Source of the DNA: Candidatus Heimdallarchaeota archaeon LC_3
GTDB taxonomy: Archaea; Asgardarchaeota; Heimdallarchaeia; Hodarchaeales; LC-3
Assembly: GCA_001940645.1 (NCBI GenBank)
Contig: MDVS01000148.1
Span: forward strand, 1-64,000
Direction: 5' to 3'
DNA: 64,000 nucleotides
Below are positions 19,143 to 27,735 of the stretch, in pieces. A model generated the notes under the pieces. The model searched no databases and was not told the origin of the DNA. It was given only the letters and a program-made list of their open reading frames with translations. The position numbers were made by a program, and so were the translations under genes. The number at the start of each line of letters is the position of its first letter. Position 1 is the first letter of the stretch.

Positions 19143-19260
19143 TAGAAATCCTTCATTTTATATTCATTTTTTAGATACTTCAAAAAATTTTCTTTAAGTG
19201 TCGGAACTAGGGTATACCTCTTCTTGTCTATGCTTGGGATTAATATTAATGGTGATCCCA

Positions 19261-19479
19261 ATGAAGAAAAAAATCATTAAAAGTCTATTTTTTGCCCTAA
19301 TTTTGGTTCCGACCTTCACTTTCGTCAATATAACTAACACTACATTCGATTCAGGAGAAAAAATAGAGATAAATAAACATCTAGATCTGTACCAAGGGAA
19401 TGTCATTGATAATTACTTATTAGATTGTCGTGGTGCTGAATGTCAAGTCCCAGAAAACGGAACAGGCGGCGGTTCGTAA
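19261..19479 (+). CDS. Small secreted peptide precursor
   Basis: 72 residues from the ATG at 19261 (preceded by GGTGATCC). A basic N-terminus (MKKKIIK) and hydrophobic core to about residue 22 make a signal peptide. The mature part has two Cys close together (CRGAEC) and ends in Gly/Ser (GTGGGS). No family recognised. The next gene starts 14 bases downstream, so they may be co-transcribed. The two Cys and Gly-rich tail would fit an exported peptide, but this is inference. Confidence 0.5.
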   Translation: MKKKIIKSLFFALILVPTFTFVNITNTTFDSGEKIEINKHLDLYQGNVIDNYLLDCRGAECQVPENGTGGGS

Positions 19480-19493
19480 TAGGAATTGAAAGA

Positions 19494-19793
19494 ATGCTTC
19501 CTGAAGAGTTAAGCGCATTTGTTGAGAATATTGACAACAACAAATTCTTTCTTAACTTTTTCAATAAACCACATTGTTATTTGACCATTAAAGAAAAATG
19601 GAAATTGATGTGTTTGCTGTTAACATTATTTGGTGCAATTTATGACAAAAAAAACGACGAAATTTATTTACACTGGGGTGTAAAAGATAAAAATCATTTT
19701 AAATACATTCAAACAATCATAAATGCTATCTTAGGAACAAATGTGAAGGGTGAATATAATAACCAAAATTGTTCTTGGAAAATAATATTTTGA
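19494..19793 (+). CDS. Small unknown protein
   Basis: 99 residues from the ATG at 19494 (MLPEELSAF), which follows AGGAATTGAAAGA; an upstream in-frame ATG would overlap the preceding peptide gene. It opens with an acidic helix and then an LTIKEKWKLMCLLLTLFG helix. No family recognised. Its tight position behind the secreted-peptide gene suggests a linked role. Confidence 0.45.
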   Translation: MLPEELSAFVENIDNNKFFLNFFNKPHCYLTIKEKWKLMCLLLTLFGAIYDKKNDEIYLHWGVKDKNHFKYIQTIINAILGTNVKGEYNNQNCSWKIIF

Positions 19794-20441
19794 TTTATTT
19801 TTAATTCTTGATCGCTTCAAACGAAATTTTAATTCAGACTATTGATCATTATTCTGTGAAATTATTTGATCAAGGAGAAAGAACATATTATTTACCTGGT
19901 CTTCTAAACATTGGAACAATGAACAGTATTTAGAACCTTTAAAAAGAAATCACTGGAATAGGTATAAATTTTTTAATTTGGCGTTTTATCAATGTTTTTG
20001 TTTTTAACACTGACAGAATTTAACTCAGTTGGATTTTGGGCAACTCTAGCAGTCCTCCGAATAAGTATTAGTAACGTCTGATTATTTTTTTTCTTAAAGA
20101 AGACACCTTTAACATACTTCATTTGGGATAAAACTAACTGTGTTCTCACTGAATTTATTAAATTCAATATTAATTGAGTCTTTTTGACCTTAATAAAATG
20201 TGAAGGTTCATAAAAGTAGGATTCTGTAACAGAATCAACTCTGAGATCATGAACTTGCTCGAATGCTATTCCAATTAAATGTATAACATTATTTTTTTTT
20301 TGGAAATATACATATTATTCTTATTAGTGAAAATCATACGATTTTTGAATTTTTTATTGTTATGACAAACGTTTATATGCTAGACAAAAATATCAATATT
20401 TTTGTAGAATTCCCTAAATTTAAAAATGGTGAGATAAGAAT
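19794..20441. promoter_or_regulatory. Intergenic region with TATA-like element for the protease gene
   Basis: No convincing gene. The 64-codon minus-strand frame at 19973-20167 lacks coding character. TTTATATG at about 20370-20377 is a good archaeal TATA-box candidate ~70 bases before the protease start. Confidence 0.4.
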
Positions 20442-22298
20442 ATGTTAAGAAAAGAAGTTCCATATTTAAAATTAATTTATATTTCAATTATTCTACTTTC
20501 ATTGGTCTTAATTTTTCCCTTTCAAGTGATTGCTCATGACACAAATGTATTCCTAAAAGGAGGAAGTTTTTTTAGTTCACAAGCTACACTAGATGAAAGT
20601 TATCTTTACTTATATTTTCCAACAGCATCTGATACTGGTTTTCCTGAATGGGGTACTCCGTATGGTATTGATACTTCTCCTGCTGCAATCTTTGATGTAG
20701 CTGATCTAGATTCTGGGATAGGGACAACAACCCAACTTAGGCAACGAGTTTTTGAAATGATTACCGATGATTATATTGAATTTAATGTTTCAGTATCTAT
20801 GTCAACATCAGATCCAAGTCCGACTGATAATAGATGGCAAGTTGTAGCTATTGGATCCGATTCTGAAATTTATGGAGGAAACTTGTATGGGGCAGCACAA
20901 GCGGTAGATATAGGGGATGCTGACTCTCAAGATTACGCGCGTGTTTATGCTGAATCATTTTTAAATGAGTTTGGTGGTGCAGGAGGAGCTCTTGCCGGAA
21001 CTTCATCAACTTTGGAACGTTGGGCTACAGCAATTGCTGAAACCACTTCTCATGAAGCAGCCCATAATTACGGAGCTGGCCATGATGATTCAGCACCAGT
21101 ACCTGCTTCTGTAGAAGATGATACAAACAATCACATTATGGCAACCGGAAGTACAGGCTTAACTGGAGAACAGCGTGCCAGCTTTGATCGTCATTTCAGT
21201 GACACTACATACTCGTTGCTTGGTTACAATTTAGGGCTTAATATTGATACTCTTCTGAATTGGGATTTTATTAATCCAAATGATAAAGATGCTCATACTT
21301 TACAAATGAAAATTCTTAGCGAAGCAGCTTCCCTTACTATTGGATTGTTTTATGACGGAATTTATAGTCCTTGGGTAGATCCTATTATTAAAAGACTTGG
21401 TACTACTACTGAGACATTCCAAGGGAATATTTATAATGTCTTTGAACTTGAATTTAACACAGATAGAAATTGGTTAAATGGGGCAGATGGTGTTGCACCT
21501 CCTGGTGTATATTTTCATACGGGAGCTAGTTTTATAGAATCAGATGCAATCCTTGTTCGTGAAACCATTTTATTAGATAGTGGAGGAAATGAATTACCTC
21601 TTTCTCCACGTATATACGGATTTGATCCCAGTGCTACATTGGATCTTACTACTGGCGATTTTTCTCTTACTATTTTTAATTCAGAAGTTGCTGATAAACC
21701 TTTCATTTTACGTGATTTTGATATTCAATTATTACCTCGAATGGCTGATATTAATACTATGGTTGCTGGTGCTGAACTCACTGATAGATTTGGGATCCCA
21801 ATTGTTACCAATACTACAAAAGGAATAACTCAGGATGTTGAGATAACAGATAAATATTCTATTAAGATTGCAAATTTACTTGACGAAAGATTTGTTGACT
21901 TTATCTATGTTGATTGCGAAAAAACGGATTCTGAAAAAGGAGAATTTCCTTATTGCCCTGAAGGTTCAGCAATTAGTTTATTTCCATCAACATATGTTTA
22001 TGTTATTGCTACGATTGTTGATCCAAATGCAACCTACTGGGATCTCAACGAAGCAAAATTTGTCACAGGAGAGCTTGAAAGCCAAATCTTTTATCAATTT
22101 TCTGGATTCATCCCAGATTTTAACGATAATGGATTAGATGATTTATTAGACATTCGTGAGGGTAGATCTGCTGATGAAAATGAGAATGGTGTTCCAGATG
22201 AAGCAGAACCGTCTACTGCTCCAATTCCTTTATTTGAAACATTAAGTTCCATTGTTCTAGTGTCTATCCTTGTTCTAATTAATCGCCGAAAGAAATAA
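20442..22298 (+). CDS. Secreted metzincin-like metalloprotease, membrane anchored
   Basis: A signal peptide (residues ~8-35) leads into an extracellular domain with HEAAHNYGAGHDD near residue 204, the HExxHxxGxxH(D) zinc site of metzincins with a third His and following Asp. A later HIMATG supplies the Met-turn about 30 residues on. The C-terminal part has Asp/Asn loops (DFNDNGLDD, DENENGVPDE) like thrombospondin type 3/Ca-binding repeats, then a Pro-containing linker and a final hydrophobic helix ending RRKK. Expected role: zinc-dependent cleavage of protein at the cell surface. Length (618 aa) leaves room for two beta-rich accessory domains in residues 270-540. Confidence 0.85.
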   Translation: MLRKEVPYLKLIYISIILLSLVLIFPFQVIAHDTNVFLKGGSFFSSQATLDESYLYLYFPTASDTGFPEWGTPYGIDTSPAAIFDVADLDSGIGTTTQLRQRVFEMITDDYIEFNVSVSMSTSDPSPTDNRWQVVAIGSDSEIYGGNLYGAAQAVDIGDADSQDYARVYAESFLNEFGGAGGALAGTSSTLERWATAIAETTSHEAAHNYGAGHDDSAPVPASVEDDTNNHIMATGSTGLTGEQRASFDRHFSDTTYSLLGYNLGLNIDTLLNWDFINPNDKDAHTLQMKILSEAASLTIGLFYDGIYSPWVDPIIKRLGTTTETFQGNIYNVFELEFNTDRNWLNGADGVAPPGVYFHTGASFIESDAILVRETILLDSGGNELPLSPRIYGFDPSATLDLTTGDFSLTIFNSEVADKPFILRDFDIQLLPRMADINTMVAGAELTDRFGIPIVTNTTKGITQDVEITDKYSIKIANLLDERFVDFIYVDCEKTDSEKGEFPYCPEGSAISLFPSTYVYVIATIVDPNATYWDLNEAKFVTGELESQIFYQFSGFIPDFNDNGLDDLLDIREGRSADENENGVPDEAEPSTAPIPLFETLSSIVLVSILVLINRRKK

Positions 22299-22422
22299 TT
22301 AATATATTTTCATAGAAGAGATAATTGAGATCCACTTAAGACTGGGCATCTTCCCAATCCCTTCCATTAAAACATGAAAATAAAATTAAAAAAAAATTCG
22401 TTAAATTGATTTTGTAATCTTA

Positions 22423-22566
22423 GTGAGTGATTTGGGGAAAAAAATTATTTATCGTCCGAGTTTTTCAAACTTCAGTCAAAAAGAATTAATAATACTGGCT
22501 TTTATAATAGCTATGGTCATTGTAGCAAGTATTCTGACATTAGTAATTATTTTATTCACGATCTAA
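22423..22566 (+). CDS. Small single-pass membrane protein
   Basis: A 47-codon frame starting GTG, with a short basic N-terminus (GKKIIYRPSF) and one clean hydrophobic helix of ~25 residues to the end. Its position 124 bases after the protease gene on the same strand and good helix composition argue for a real small membrane protein. No family known. Confidence 0.45.
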   Translation: MSDLGKKIIYRPSFSNFSQKELIILAFIIAMVIVASILTLVIILFTI

Positions 22567-22995
22567 AAAATTAAACTCAAAAAATCATTACAAGCAGATT
22601 ATTGAAAGTGCTATAGACATAATGGGACTTGATCAATTAAAAATCATAGCAAAAGGTTCTTAATTTGGCCCAAGTGATTCTCATTTAGTAATATCTTTAT
22701 CTTGATAATACTACTATATCATATTTATATTTTATTGAAATTTTGCAGAAGGAGGAACAAAGACGAAACTCCTTCTAAACGAATTATAATTTAACTGAAA
22801 TGGAATTAAATGATCTAATATGACTTCCAGAGACGTTTGCTAACTACGTAAAGGAAAATATTTTCACATAATCGATACCAAAATAAAATAAGGAAAGAGT
22901 AATTACAGTTATGATTAACTTTAATATTCCAGTTATTTCGTCGTTCTTGAATTTCGCCTTTAATTTCTTTATTAATTCTTGGTCTTTAGGTTTTT
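22567..22995. other. Intergenic, no gene seen
   Basis: About 430 bases of AT-rich sequence without coding or structured elements that I can support. Confidence 0.5.
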
Positions 22996-23283
22996 CTAAA
23001 AATTTAGTATCTTTCCTTTTTTACAAAATGGACAACGTTGCGGTCTCTTCGACTTGTCTCGAAAAATGTTAAAATGAATTAGACCCAATTTGATATAGAT
23101 TAACATCCCAATAATCTCCTGTTCATCCTTCATGATATGTTTCGGGCAATTTTCTAAAATATCTTCCACGATAATTCTAGCTTGCTCGTATTTCATCTCA
23201 TTATTATTAACAAAACCCAAAACAATTTTTGCTTCCCAGTCATCGGGATCTAATACCAAGAAGTCTTTCCTGCAAAATTCCAA
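22996..23283 (-). pseudogene. Fragment of the TPR/zinc-ribbon protein
   Basis: The 95 residues align closely with the C-terminal TPR part of the protein at 42317-43570: WEAKIVLGFVNNNEMKYEQ against WEAKITLGFVNNNEMKYEQ, then NCPKHIMKD and RDKSKRPQRCPFCK. Only the last TPR helices and the first CPFC knuckle remain; the N-terminal repeats and the second knuckle are missing. It is a decayed partial duplicate. Confidence 0.8.
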
Positions 23284-23395
23284 CTTCCTTCAATGTTTCC
23301 TTCCTTAATAATATCATAATTTTCTATTATTCTACTTCCTACGATACCACTCCTAATAGTATCAGTAAATGAAATCACTGGAAGGATTTGTTCTA

Positions 23396-23788
23396 TTAAT
23401 GAAATAATCCTGTCTCCAAATAAAACAATTGAGGGATGGCTAATTCAGTATTATAGAAAGTCACTGGCAATTTTTCGTTTATAATATATTTATAGATGTA
23501 ATTATATTTATCGAAGGGAACTTGTAGTTCAAGAATAGTACTTTTATATGGATGGTACAATGAAAGAAATTTTTGAGTCAATCGAACAATGCAATCATAT
23601 TGTCCATCGAAATTAAGAGATTCTAACCTCCGAATGAGAAGTTCGATATCGACATTAGAATGAGGTTGCAGATAGAGTTTAGCACGTAGACCAGATGTAA
23701 GACCTTGAGCAGTTTTACCATTTCTGGTAGTCCAATAGGAGATAACTCCCTTTTCAGTGGGATATAAATCTAACAAGAATGCTTCCAA
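23396..23788 (-). pseudogene. Possible fragment of a family B DNA polymerase N-terminus
   Basis: 130 residues. The opening (MEAFLLDLYPTEKGVISYW) and following beta-rich part resemble the N-terminal domain of some archaeal family B polymerases, before the exonuclease domain. No exonuclease or polymerase motif follows and the frame ends abruptly, so this would be a remnant. It neighbours another gene fragment. The assignment is tentative. Confidence 0.3.
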
Positions 23789-24083
23789 AACATCGTCACA
23801 GTATTGACACTTCTTTGAAAGTTAAAAGACCATGCTGCCACGGGGAGAGTAAACTGAAAGTGAAATAATTATAAAGCAATGAAATATCCTCTAGACAGAA
23901 ACTAAAAATAATCTTGAGGCCCAAAAAAAACTTCAGGATAACCATTGTTATATCATCAAGACTGGATTATTTACAATATTTCATAATATTAAAAGGTAAA
24001 TTATTAATATTGGAAGAAAGGCAGAATAATTTGTTCTTAAAAATACATTCAATCTTTCATAAAAGAAAAAGAGTTTAGATTAT

Positions 24084-24896
24084 TTGAAATATGAAGAAAA
24101 AAAAATTGCAATTCTTAATGTTGGAATTAATTCAGATCATAAAATAATTTTACCAAAAGGTCGTAAGTTTCCAGAAATAAAAGAAGATTTATCATTTACA
24201 TTTATTCCTCTTCCTTATCAATGCGATAGAAAAGATTGTCCAAATTATAAAAATCTTAAAAGTGACATAGATCATTTTGTTGAAACTACTTGCTATAATC
24301 CAAATAAGTCGAATTATCGGACATATGAGGATTTAAAATTAAGAAATTTTGTAAGAAATGAAAACACTTTTGTTCATAATGATCCAGAATTTATCACTTA
24401 TACTTATGGTGGTGATTTTTACCTCTCTCGAAGTAGTGGTCTAAGAAAAATTCAAAAGAATGATTTTTTAGCATTTTTTGCTTCGTTTCAAAGGTATGAT
24501 ATCGAGCAGGGTGGAAATTTCTATTTTATAGGGCTTTTCCAAATTCAAAAGATATTTCTATTAGATGACTATGAATATCCTTACAATATCCCAGAAATAG
24601 AAAAAAATGAACATATAAGAAATAAACGAGAAAATTCTGGTGTTGCTATTTGGAAAGGAAGTCATAATTCAATATTATTCAATAAAGCAGTGCGTTTCGA
24701 TAGAAAATTAGCAAAAAAAATTATAGCACTGATAGAATTTGATACAGAGGACAAATCAAGAAAAATAAGAACGGATTTTGAAATAATTAATTCTAAAACA
24801 AGAACTTCAAGATTGATTTCAGAAAAAGGAAAAAAATATTTTTGGAAAGAAGTATTCAAACACAATCCAAGTATTAAACACCATTTTGGTGACTAG
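24084..24896 (+). CDS. Nmad3-like protein (nucleotide-modification associated, PUA-like)
   Basis: The pattern is that of Nmad3 domains: an opening strand IAILNVGINSDHK, then FTFIPLP, a central VHNDPEFITYTYGGD, and KNDFLAFFASFQ before a beta-rich GLFQIQKIF end. The product at 40448-41155 has the same blocks. Iyer, Aravind and colleagues described Nmad domains near phage and bacterial base-modification systems; a modified-nucleotide sensor or DNA-binding role is inferred. Start is TTG. Residues ~47-82 are encoded by a 108-base segment duplicated downstream. Confidence 0.72.
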   Translation: MKYEEKKIAILNVGINSDHKIILPKGRKFPEIKEDLSFTFIPLPYQCDRKDCPNYKNLKSDIDHFVETTCYNPNKSNYRTYEDLKLRNFVRNENTFVHNDPEFITYTYGGDFYLSRSSGLRKIQKNDFLAFFASFQRYDIEQGGNFYFIGLFQIQKIFLLDDYEYPYNIPEIEKNEHIRNKRENSGVAIWKGSHNSILFNKAVRFDRKLAKKIIALIEFDTEDKSRKIRTDFEIINSKTRTSRLISEKGKKYFWKEVFKHNPSIKHHFGD

Positions 24897-25027
24897 ACCC
24901 ACAAAATTGAATTCGTATTATGCGATAGAAAAGATTGTCCAAATTATAAAAATCTTAAAAGTGACATAGATCATTTTGTTGAAACTACTTGCTATAATCC
25001 AAATAAGTCGAATTATCGGACATATGA
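24221..25027. repeat. Perfect 108 bp direct repeat (24221-24328 and 24920-25027)
   Basis: Two identical 108-base copies, start to start 699 bases. The left copy is inside the Nmad3-like gene; the right copy begins 24 bases after its stop codon and is embedded in short coding-like debris. Identity at all positions implies a very recent copy event or a collapse of a longer repeat. Confidence 0.95.
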
Positions 25028-25161
25028 AGTCAATTGTTTAAACTCAACGCGATAAGATCATAATAATCACTAACCACAAACAAGAAGAAAAAATATATAA
25101 TTGTTCAGTAGTAAAAATAGTAGATATTAAAAAAGGGAGAAAGTTTAATAATTTAAATAAT

Positions 25162-26019
25162 TTAGATTCTCATTCTCCAATCCGAATATTTTTCAATTAA
25201 AGAATCTGAAGTAGATTCAATACTTTTCAAAGTTTTTGAATTAAGTGGGGGTAGTTCTATTTCCATTATTTTTTTATTAAACATCTTTTGTTCAAGTTTA
25301 TCGCGTTCAATTTGTATAAATATGTGCTCACGATCTAAAAGATCCTGTTTTAACCCATCTAGAATTATTCCAATATCTTCATACATAGGGTGTGCAATCT
25401 TATGAAATCCTAAATCAAAGGCTTTAAAATGCAAAGATGGTACCTTTACACCTGTTATCTTTTCAATATAATCCTTAAGTCCAATGATAGCACCTCCGTG
25501 ACCCCTCGCGTGCCCTTTCCAGCATACTACCTCTTTAGGCGTTGGAAACCATTCATCTATAAATAATTTATCAAAATGCCCAAATTCATTCACAATCCTC
25601 CCAATTTTAACAGTAACAAACAAAGTTTTGAACACGTGGTTTTCATCTGATAATGATAATGTTGATGATCCTACGAACTTATCCGCATCCATTACATAAA
25701 GTTTCCTTAAGAGTTCTTCCCTAGCTGATCCATACATAGTTTCTGTATCATATCCATACATGGTCTTAGGTATAAGAGTAGGAGTAGTGCTACTTGTTAT
25801 TAATGTATTAAGAAAACGTTCTAATCGAGCAAATGAATGAGCTTTAACCGATCTTTCAAATGTTGGATATAACTTAGTTATATTTTCCTCTATATTTTTC
25901 TCTTCTTGTCCTTGTCTATAAATCTTTATTTTCTCTAATATTTTCACTAATGAAACCAATAAATAAATAGCGACAAAAAATAATGGTATCAAAAATAGTT
26001 GTTCTATACTTTCCTGCAA
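25162..26019 (-). CDS. Membrane-tethered protein of unknown function
   Basis: 285 residues with one N-terminal helix (IPLFFVAIYLLVSLV) followed by a cytoplasmic region. Notable stretches are CWKGHARGHGGAIIGLKDY and a His-containing HFKAFDLGFHKIAHP. No family recognised. It follows the 217-residue protein gene by 44 bases on the same strand, suggesting a two-gene operon. Confidence 0.6.
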   Translation of the reverse strand: MQESIEQLFLIPLFFVAIYLLVSLVKILEKIKIYRQGQEEKNIEENITKLYPTFERSVKAHSFARLERFLNTLITSSTTPTLIPKTMYGYDTETMYGSAREELLRKLYVMDADKFVGSSTLSLSDENHVFKTLFVTVKIGRIVNEFGHFDKLFIDEWFPTPKEVVCWKGHARGHGGAIIGLKDYIEKITGVKVPSLHFKAFDLGFHKIAHPMYEDIGIILDGLKQDLLDREHIFIQIERDKLEQKMFNKKIMEIELPPLNSKTLKSIESTSDSLIEKYSDWRMRI

Positions 26020-26063
26020 ACTTAAATCCTCTTTTATTTTTCAAAAATATCTATCAAATGTAT

Positions 26064-26717
26064 TTATTTCATATTTTCTATTACTTCTAGCTCACCTGTA
26101 AAAATAATTTCATCTTTAACACCATCCAATGGATCCCCTTTCCAATATTTATGTGCTTGTTCCCTAAAAAAATCTAAAGAATAAGTTTCCACCTGTAAAT
26201 AACTGTCACTACCTTTATGAATTTCTCCAGTGACTTCAACTTTATAAATTTCTCCCTGAAGAAGTTTAGACCAATAACTCAGACTTTTTTCATCTTCAAT
26301 TAACCAAATACACTTAGATCTAGATGGCAATTGGGAATAATTTTCTTTTCTAATCTCTTCAAAAATCAATTCTCGGACCGATCTCAATGATTTCCTCAAG
26401 ACTCTATATGATAATCCAACTAGTTCTTTGTAATTCTTATGATAAGTTCTAGCTAACGGATTCAGTTGAACTTCCCCATTTTCTACTTGACTCAAATGCT
26501 TCAGTAAAGTCATGATATAAACTTTCGTTCCATTAATGTTTAGAGCATTTTCAAATTTATTCATTTGTTTAAAATATAAATTTTCTCTTTCTCCTATTTG
26601 TAAGGTCTTGCCAACTGACCAATTATAGTTACTCTGATTAACAATTTGATGTAATACACTATCTAATTCTTTGTAAGGTCTTCTTATGTGGTAAAAAAAT
26701 TTTTTTTCAATAAACAT
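26064..26717 (-). CDS. Unknown cytoplasmic protein, DUF2441-like features
   Basis: 217 residues. RELIFEEIRKENY, then LPSRSKCIWLIEDEKSLSYW, is like the arrangement in DUF2441-type proteins (an R/E helix, then P-S-R and a W in a strand-helix unit). The C-terminal half is beta-rich and acidic. No catalytic motif is certain. It is the first gene of a pair with the membrane-tethered protein gene. Confidence 0.45.
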   Translation of the reverse strand: MFIEKKFFYHIRRPYKELDSVLHQIVNQSNYNWSVGKTLQIGERENLYFKQMNKFENALNINGTKVYIMTLLKHLSQVENGEVQLNPLARTYHKNYKELVGLSYRVLRKSLRSVRELIFEEIRKENYSQLPSRSKCIWLIEDEKSLSYWSKLLQGEIYKVEVTGEIHKGSDSYLQVETYSLDFFREQAHKYWKGDPLDGVKDEIIFTGELEVIENMK

Positions 26718-26900
26718 ATCTAAAATAAAATTGTCAATAATAAAAATTTTTGGATTTATTATAAATAGAAAAATAAATTAATTTTAGAAGATAATTGGAC
26801 TGAATATTTTCTAATCCGTCTTTACTTGAAAAATATTCCTCAAAAGAAGCAGAGCGAGATAATTTATCTGCATCTATCCTCTCAAGATGACAAATATAGG

Positions 26901-27503
26901 TTATGAATTTTTATTAGTTAAATATAATTCTTCAAATTTAAATATTTCAAAATTAAAATTTTTCTTCAAATTGTTAATGAAATCGGTATTGATTATCGTA
27001 TTTCCTTTGACTCCATAAACATATCCTAAATATTTTGTTTCTTTCTCTGGTCTTTCAAACCATATCATAAAAAAATCCTCTGCTCTGACATCAATAAATA
27101 TTTTCTTAATATACTTGAATACTAAGGTTTCTAAAGTTGTCAAATCTCTTAAATTTCTAATTTTGCTCTTAACAAACTTCGCAATAATAACAATATCCAT
27201 AATAAGGAAAATAAAAAATAAAAGTGAAAAGAAAATAATGAAAAATTGAATACCCTTTTTCTCTGTATCTTCGTCAGGAATATTAGCATTAGGTCCTTCT
27301 AACACGGAACCATTAGTAAGAGTATTACCCAGGTCATCTTCCCACATTACAATATTATCAGAAATATTAAGTGTTTTAATTATCTGAGCTTTTTTATTAG
27401 CTGGGTCGATGATTTTACTTTCAACGGGAATATGTGTAATATTTAAAATAAAAAAAGTTATTACAACGAATGATGTAAAATATTCTTTGTTCATTTCTCT
27501 CAT
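26901..27503 (-). CDS. Two-segment membrane protein
   Basis: 200 residues: an N-terminal signal-like helix, a short exported loop, a second long helix (FFIIFFSLLFFIFLIMDIVII) and a ~90 residue cytoplasmic C-terminal domain with beta-strand character. No family recognised. Same strand as the two genes to its left but ~180 bases from them. Confidence 0.55.
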   Translation of the reverse strand: MREMNKEYFTSFVVITFFILNITHIPVESKIIDPANKKAQIIKTLNISDNIVMWEDDLGNTLTNGSVLEGPNANIPDEDTEKKGIQFFIIFFSLLFFIFLIMDIVIIAKFVKSKIRNLRDLTTLETLVFKYIKKIFIDVRAEDFFMIWFERPEKETKYLGYVYGVKGNTIINTDFINNLKKNFNFEIFKFEELYLTNKNS

Positions 27504-27539
27504 TTTCTTTCTAACTAAAAATAATTTTTGCGATAAATT

Positions 27540-27735
27540 TATTCGGACTTAATTAAAAAATCTGTAAGATGGTTTACTGAGATAAATTTTTTAAATAAAT
27601 ATATAAACTTTCCAGAAACACTTCTTGAATCTCACTCATTTCTAATTAATTTGAAGAATGAATTCGAACATAGAGTTATCCAAGGAAAAAATACCTTAGA
27701 AATGATGATGAAGTATCTTAAAAAAGATGGAATAA
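27540..27735 (+). pseudogene. 3'-truncated coding remnant at the IS left end
   Basis: An open plus-strand frame with good amino-acid composition (e.g. NKYINFPETLLESH, then LKNEFEHRVIQ) has no visible start and runs directly into the left end of the insertion sequence. It looks like a gene cut by the insertion or left by flanking deletion. The right flank does not obviously continue it. Confidence 0.4.

Noticed and set aside
19973..20167. 64-codon minus-strand ORF
   Set aside because: Poor composition and no start signal; not supported.
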